This document shows, piece after piece, positions 63,369-64,000 of a DNA stretch of 64,000 bases (its first letter is position 1; each line of letters starts with the position of its first letter). The notes under the pieces are model-generated. The model did no database searches, was not told the DNA's origin, and worked only from the letters and a program-made list of their open reading frames with translations. The position numbers were made by a program, and so were the translations under genes. Where the stretch lies: assembly GCF_004101245.1 (NCBI RefSeq), contig NZ_SCIN01000002.1:1116001-1180000 (forward strand), given 5' to 3'. The stretch comes from Sphingomonas sp. UV9. GTDB lineage: Bacteria > Pseudomonadota > Alphaproteobacteria > Sphingomonadales > Sphingomonadaceae.

Positions 63369-63527
63369 GGGTTCTCCATGGCAGGACGGGATCGGTCGTA
63401 TCATCAGGCGCGAGCCGCGGGTCCCTCTATCCGGGAAATGCGGTGCGGCGCCTATTACGACCTTGGTCGTGATCGTCCGCGGTAGACGGATGCACTATTC
63501 GAAACGACCGATGCAGGAGTCCGTTTC

Positions 63528-64000
63528 ATGATCCACGCCCCGCGAGCGAATACGTGCGGTTTCGCGGTCCTTGCCGCCGCTCTCGCGATGACATGGGCGC
63601 CGGCGTCTGCCGCATCGCGCTCGGCGTTCCTGAGCGCCCCCGCCGACCGCCGCGCGGTGACGGTGCGTGGGCAAGGCGACGGGGTGGCAGACGATACCGT
63701 GGCGCTTCAGCTTGCGATCGATACCGCGGCGAGGGCGACGGGCGGCGAGGGCATCGTCTTCCTGCCCGCAGGCCGCTACCGCATTTCGAGGACGGTCTTT
63801 ATCTGGCCGGGCGTCCGCCTGTTCGGGATCGGCAAGACCCGGCCGGTGATCATGCTCGGGGCGGCGACCCCCGGTTTCCAGACCGGCGTGGCGACCATGC
63901 TGTTCTTCACCGGCTCGCGTGCCGATAGTCGCGCTGCGCCGCCGAAGGTCCCGGTACCGCCGCCCACCAGCGTGCCGTTCGACCCGACGATCGGCGATGC
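63528..64000 (+). CDS. Pectate-lyase-superfamily (parallel beta-helix) protein, N-terminal part
   Basis: 157 codons to the window edge. ATG 63528 has GGAG eight bases upstream. Signal peptide ends near APASAASRS. The start of a beta-helix is visible: GVADDTVALQLAIDTAA, GIVFLPAGRYRISRTVFIW and GVRLFGIGKTRPVIML, typical of the GH28/pectate-lyase-3 family. It may be a polysaccharide lyase or glycosidase. The catalytic part lies outside the window. Confidence 0.85.
   Translation, partial: MIHAPRANTCGFAVLAAALAMTWAPASAASRSAFLSAPADRRAVTVRGQGDGVADDTVALQLAIDTAARATGGEGIVFLPAGRYRISRTVFIWPGVRLFGIGKTRPVIMLGAATPGFQTGVATMLFFTGSRADSRAAPPKVPVPPPTSVPFDPTIGD

Overview
The window reads as chromosomal DNA of a Sphingomonas-like alphaproteobacterium. 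GC content is high, most genes use NTG starts with ATGA or TGATG overlaps, and housekeeping blocks are intact: mreB-mreC-mreD-mrdA-rodA, mutL, rpsM-rpsK-rpoA-rplQ and guaA. TonB receptor/FecIR and LOV-HWE signalling modules also fit this group. The lineage is inferred from protein character; no database search was run.

Layout, left to right. (1) 1-6.2 kb: the start of a GH84 N-acetylglucosaminidase, then a stress and light signalling patch (LOV-HWE histidine kinase, small protein, single-domain response regulator) and stress-type genes (class I amidotransferase fused to a small protein, YciE/YciF ferritin-like protein, two small unknowns). (2) 6.3-12.2 kb: a C-terminal relic of ndh, then a FecI-type sigma factor, FecR, a TonB receptor with STN domain and a histidine acid phosphatase (phytase-like). 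This is a self-contained organic-phosphate uptake locus. (3) 12.3-15.4 kb: a chemoreceptor, and a MerR regulator divergent from a glutaredoxin-MauE membrane protein with a textbook MerR promoter between them. (4) 15.4-24.9 kb: a NtrY/NtrC-like two-component pair divergent from a MacA/MacB-style efflux operon (adaptor, ATPase, 30-residue membrane peptide, two paralogous permeases). (5) 24.9-26.2 kb: a YcaQ/AlkZ-type DNA glycosylase.

(6) 26.2-44.7 kb is the standout. A SARP-type regulator faces a leftward run of 16 tightly packed genes. They encode a SnoaL-like protein, two alkaline-phosphatase-superfamily hydrolases, a DegT aminotransferase, a split transketolase, two radical SAM enzymes (SPASM and B12-binding), a PLP-decarboxylase homologue lacking the PLP lysine, a DUF3050 haem-oxygenase-like oxidase, TldD plus a degenerate partner, a galactose-binding-like protein, a BtrH-like protein, an orphan 155-residue protein and a P450. 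There is no NRPS, PKS or recognisable ligase. Upstream of the first gene are four GTGA-containing heptamers at an exact 11-bp period, the arrangement SARPs bind, which ties regulator to operon across 17 kb. I know of no characterised pathway with this set; the product cannot be named from sequence.

(7) 44.9-50.9 kb: tRNA-Lys(CTT) and the rod-shape cluster on the minus strand. (8) 51-58.6 kb: mutL, a chorismate-lyase/UTRA-like exported protein, a small membrane protein, the alpha ribosomal operon and guaA. Palindromic repeats sit inside mutL, between rpoA and rplQ, and across the start of the next gene. (9) 58.7-64 kb: a subclass-B3-like metallo-beta-lactamase, a DUF969/DUF979 permease pair, a gluconokinase/oxidoreductase/cupin operon and the start of a pectate-lyase-fold protein.
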